From NCBI GenBank assembly GCA_029261875.1, contig JAJDAL010000039.1:101003-165002 (forward strand): 64,000 nucleotides of DNA, in the 5' to 3' direction. The first letter of the stretch is position 1, and every line of letters starts with the position of its first letter. Origin of the DNA: Deltaproteobacteria bacterium (GTDB taxonomy: Bacteria > Myxococcota_A > UBA9160 > JAJDAL01). A model generated the notes under the pieces. It saw nothing but the letters and a program-made list of their open reading frames with translations. It had not been told where the DNA came from and made no database searches. Both the position numbers and the translations under genes were made by a program. This document shows, in pieces, positions 61,711 through 64,000 of this stretch.

Positions 61711-61884
61711 GCGGTCATTGCGTTGGACGTGACGCCAGGTCGAATTCGAGTTCGAACTCCGCCGTGGGCTCCACGCGTCCGGAAACCAGTTCGGACGCAA
61801 TTGATTCCGCCGCCTTCCCCGTTTCACCCCTGGTTCGGTCCTCTCTGCGTTACGCATTGCTGTCGGGGGGATCGCGATGGTGCG

Positions 61885-62442
61885 CTACAGCGCCACCACC
61901 TCGGATATCTCGGGAATCTGTTCCTTGAGCCGCGCTTCGATTCCGAATCGAAGGGTTGCCGTCGAACTCGGACAACCGCTGCAAGCGCCTTGCAGGTAGA
62001 GTTCGACCACGCCGTCGCGGAACCCCGCGAACAGGATGTCGCCGCCGTCTTTGGCCACTGCCGGGCGAATCTCCCGGTCGAGAATTTCTTGGATGCGCCC
62101 GGCAATTTCGCTGTGGGCTTCGGATGAAGCGAATTCGAATTCGGGTCCCAGGGCGGCGCGACCGGAACCCACGAATTCGCGGATGGCGTCGACGATGGGC
62201 TGCGCGATGTCGGGCCATTGGATCGGCTCGCGCTTGGTGACGGTGACGAAATTGGACGCGAGGAAAACGCCTTCGACCCCTTCGATACCAAAGAGCTGCG
62301 CGGCCAGTTCGGACACCGCGGGTGTCGGGGCCGCTTCGAATTGTGCGCTCTGGCCCGGTTCGAGAAGGTCTTGCCCGAGCACCCACTTGATGCTGTTGGG
62401 GTTCGGCGTTCGTTCCGCGTGCATGCGGAAATTGAGATCCAT
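61885..62442 (-). CDS. Nfu-type iron-sulfur scaffold protein
   Basis: 185 residues. The N-terminal Nfu domain (HAERTPNPNSIKWVLGQDLL and VEGVFLASNFVTVTK) is followed by the NifU-like C-terminal domain with VAKDGGDILFAG and the cluster-binding CxxC in GACSGCPSST (about 152-155). It carries [4Fe-4S] clusters to apoproteins. Present in a general housekeeping context, not a nitrogen fixation cluster. Third gene of an apparent alcohol dehydrogenase-HAD-nfu unit. Confidence 0.92.
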   Translation of the reverse strand: MDLNFRMHAERTPNPNSIKWVLGQDLLEPGQSAQFEAAPTPAVSELAAQLFGIEGVEGVFLASNFVTVTKREPIQWPDIAQPIVDAIREFVGSGRAALGPEFEFASSEAHSEIAGRIQEILDREIRPAVAKDGGDILFAGFRDGVVELYLQGACSGCPSSTATLRFGIEARLKEQIPEISEVVAL

Positions 62443-62484
62443 GGGACGAAGTTAGGGCGCGAGCGAAGTTGCTGCCAGGGAGCC

Positions 62485-63231
62485 TCAGTCGAACAGCAGC
62501 GACTCCGCGTCATCGAGGCTGCAGACGAGGTATCCGCGCTCTCGAGCGAGCTGGTGCTCGCGTGGCCCGTTGTAGCCCCAGGCCGCGAGTGCGCAACGAA
62601 CGCCCAGGGATGCGACGGCGTCGAGGTGGTTGACTTTGTCGTCGACGAACGTGATGTCGTGAAACGGTAGATCGAGCCGTTCGCGCAGCCGGCGCAGGTG
62701 ATTGGATTTGTTGACCCCGGTTTCCTTGTCGAGCACGAGTTCGGGTCGGAAGAGGGCTTCGACGCCATAGTGGACCAACAGGGCATCGACCGAAGCGCGA
62801 TCCTTGGCGGTGGCGATGGCGAGGGCGCGGTCGTGTCGGCGTCGCTGAAGCAATTCCAAGAACTCGGGATAGGGAGGGAGGAGGCTCCGCCAGCGCGCCG
62901 GGTCGCCTTCGCGCAGGGACTCGCGCACGCCGTAGAAGCGGGCGTGGAATTCGTCCATCCAGGTTTGGGAAACGCGACTGCGAAGCGCGTCGTAATCCGC
63001 CTGGGTCTCGAGTGGGACGGCTTCTTCCAGGGAGCGCAATACGATTCCGAAGTCTTCGGCCCGATTTCCCAACGGCATCCGTTCGACGAACCCGGCGTAC
63101 AGGGGATCTCGCTCTCGGCGCCGGAGATCGGTTTCCGGGCAAAGGACCGAATAGGTTTCGAGTGCCACGACGAACGCTTCCGGTGCACTCTCGGCGATGA
63201 CACCATCGAAATCGAGGGCGAGTGCCTTCAC
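62485..63231 (-). CDS. HAD-superfamily hydrolase
   Basis: 248-residue phosphatase-like protein. Motif I is [12 protein letters not shown] (Asp8/Asp10), motif II falls near [11 protein letters not shown] (Thr for the usual Ser/Thr), Lys near [10 protein letters not shown], and motif IV is [14 protein letters not shown] helical cap is inserted after motif I (about 20-115). The start overlaps the stop of the upstream dehydrogenase by four bases. Substrate unknown; phosphoglycolate-type phosphatases have similar layout. Confidence 0.85.
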   Translation of the reverse strand: MKALALDFDGVIAESAPEAFVVALETYSVLCPETDLRRRERDPLYAGFVERMPLGNRAEDFGIVLRSLEEAVPLETQADYDALRSRVSQTWMDEFHARFYGVRESLREGDPARWRSLLPPYPEFLELLQRRRHDRALAIATAKDRASVDALLVHYGVEALFRPELVLDKETGVNKSNHLRRLRERLDLPFHDITFVDDKVNHLDAVASLGVRCALAAWGYNGPREHQLARERGYLVCSLDDAESLLFD

Positions 63232-64000
63232 GCGGCTGAGCCGATTTCGAGCACGGCGGCTCCACGGACTCGCCCCTGCTTCAAGTCGATCAGCGCGCGG
63301 TTGGCCTCCTCGAGGTCATAGCGCTCGGTGTGGGTCGCGATCGGAATCGCCGCCGCCAGGGCGAGCAATTCTTCTCCGTCGCGGCGGGTATTGGCCGTAA
63401 CGCTGTGGATTCCGCGCTCCTGGAAAAGGTGATCGTCGTAACGCAAGGGGGGAACATCGCTCAAGTGGATACCCGCAATGGCGAGCAGTCCGCCCCGGTC
63501 GAGGGCCTCGAGGGCCGGGCGGACGAGTTCACCGACGGGAGCGAAGAGGATCGCGGCATCGAGGGGCGCGGGAGGCTTGGCGAAGCTGTCGCTCGCGCTG
63601 GCGGCACCGAGTTCTCGCGCGAGTTCCCGATGCTGCGCTTCGCGGCTGAACACGTGGACCTCGCAGTCCCAATGCCGGGCGACTTGGATCGCGATGTGGG
63701 CGGAACCTCCGAAGCCCCAGATTCCGAGTCGCTGTCCCGGCGCGATGCCCGAGCGTCGCAAGGCCCGGTAGCCGATGATGCCCGCACACAGCAGGGGGGC
63801 GAGCCGGTGGGCCGGTGGACCCACGGGGAGCGCATAGGCGAACGCTTCGGGAACCGCGACGCGGTCCGCGTATCCGCCGTTGACATCCCAGCCCGTGAAG
63901 GTCGGGGAAAGACATAGGTTTTCCGAGCCCTTCCGGCAGAATCGGCAAATTCCGCAGGCCCGGTGCAACCACGCGACACCAACGCGATCGCCGATCTTGA
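63228..64000 (-). CDS. Zinc-binding alcohol dehydrogenase (5' end outside the window)
   Basis: 256 residues of a medium-chain dehydrogenase; the start lies beyond base 64000, since [16 protein letters not shown] reads in frame to the edge. The structural zinc ligands are in [16 protein letters not shown], followed by [15 protein letters not shown], and the Rossmann motif is [17 protein letters not shown]. It resembles AdhP/YahK-like enzymes. The catalytic Cys/His are outside the window. Coupled to the HAD gene by a 4-bp overlap. Confidence 0.88.
   Translation of the reverse strand, partial: KIGDRVGVAWLHRACGICRFCRKGSENLCLSPTFTGWDVNGGYADRVAVPEAFAYALPVGPPAHRLAPLLCAGIIGYRALRRSGIAPGQRLGIWGFGGSAHIAIQVARHWDCEVHVFSREAQHRELARELGAASASDSFAKPPAPLDAAILFAPVGELVRPALEALDRGGLLAIAGIHLSDVPPLRYDDHLFQERGIHSVTANTRRDGEELLALAAAIPIATHTERYDLEEANRALIDLKQGRVRGAAVLEIGSAA

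Noticed and set aside
61885..62442. NifU as evidence for nitrogen fixation
   Set aside because: The protein is an Nfu-type two-domain scaffold in a general context; no nif genes are present.

Overview
The window is high-GC DNA densely packed with genes, many starting at TTG or GTG. No tRNA, rRNA, CRISPR array, insertion sequence or phage gene was seen. A complete-looking MSHA-type pilus locus, several PEP-CTERM proteins, secreted proteins with thrombospondin type 3 and dockerin-like modules, and FrdABCD together suggest an uncultured aerobic or facultative heterotroph of the old Deltaproteobacteria (Myxococcota, Desulfobacterota or Binatota-like). That placement is an inference; no marker gene here fixes it.

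Layout. 1-6.3 kb (+): an operon with the agmatine-to-putrescine pair aguB/aguA, quinol:fumarate reductase frdABCD and a family III CoA-transferase. 6.3-18.2 kb: mixed housekeeping genes (2OG-Fe(II) oxygenase, small secreted His-rich proteins, BolA, DHH phosphoesterase, CYTH protein, MFS transporter, PabB, double-hotdog thioesterase with a zinc alcohol dehydrogenase, a Cys-rich secreted protein, Nudix hydrolase, alpha/beta hydrolase). 18.2-26.9 kb: a cell-surface region with three PEP-CTERM proteins, a rhodanese, and three consecutive secreted proteins sharing one C-terminal module (a gluzincin metallopeptidase, a repeat-rich surface protein and a short protein that is little more than the module). 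26.9-35.5 kb: a sigma-54 activator without a receiver domain, a fused trehalose-phosphate synthase/phosphatase, an HxlR regulator with a glutathione S-transferase, a Coq4-like protein, a His-rich membrane protein and a GT-C-like glycosyltransferase.

35.5-48.5 kb (minus strand): the MSHA locus, read mshI-J-K-L-M-N-E-G-A-C-D-O-P. MshI/J/K/N and the secretin MshL would form the envelope platform, MshE powers assembly through the MshG membrane platform, and MshA is the major pilin with minor pilins C, D, O and P. A strong intrinsic terminator just after mshA probably sets the pilin to minor-pilin ratio. MshE carries the tandem N-terminal repeats known to bind c-di-GMP, and a double-PilZ protein lies 11 kb away.

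48.5-64 kb: acyl-CoA dehydrogenase, an isoleucyl-tRNA synthetase with an unusual KMSKS region, a minimal orphan flagellar-rod-like protein, di-haem peroxidase, DUF4380-like protein, MscS channel, AlgH, PilZ protein, a 33-residue very basic ORF, a penicillin-binding transpeptidase, an Nfu scaffold, a HAD hydrolase and a partial zinc alcohol dehydrogenase running off the end.
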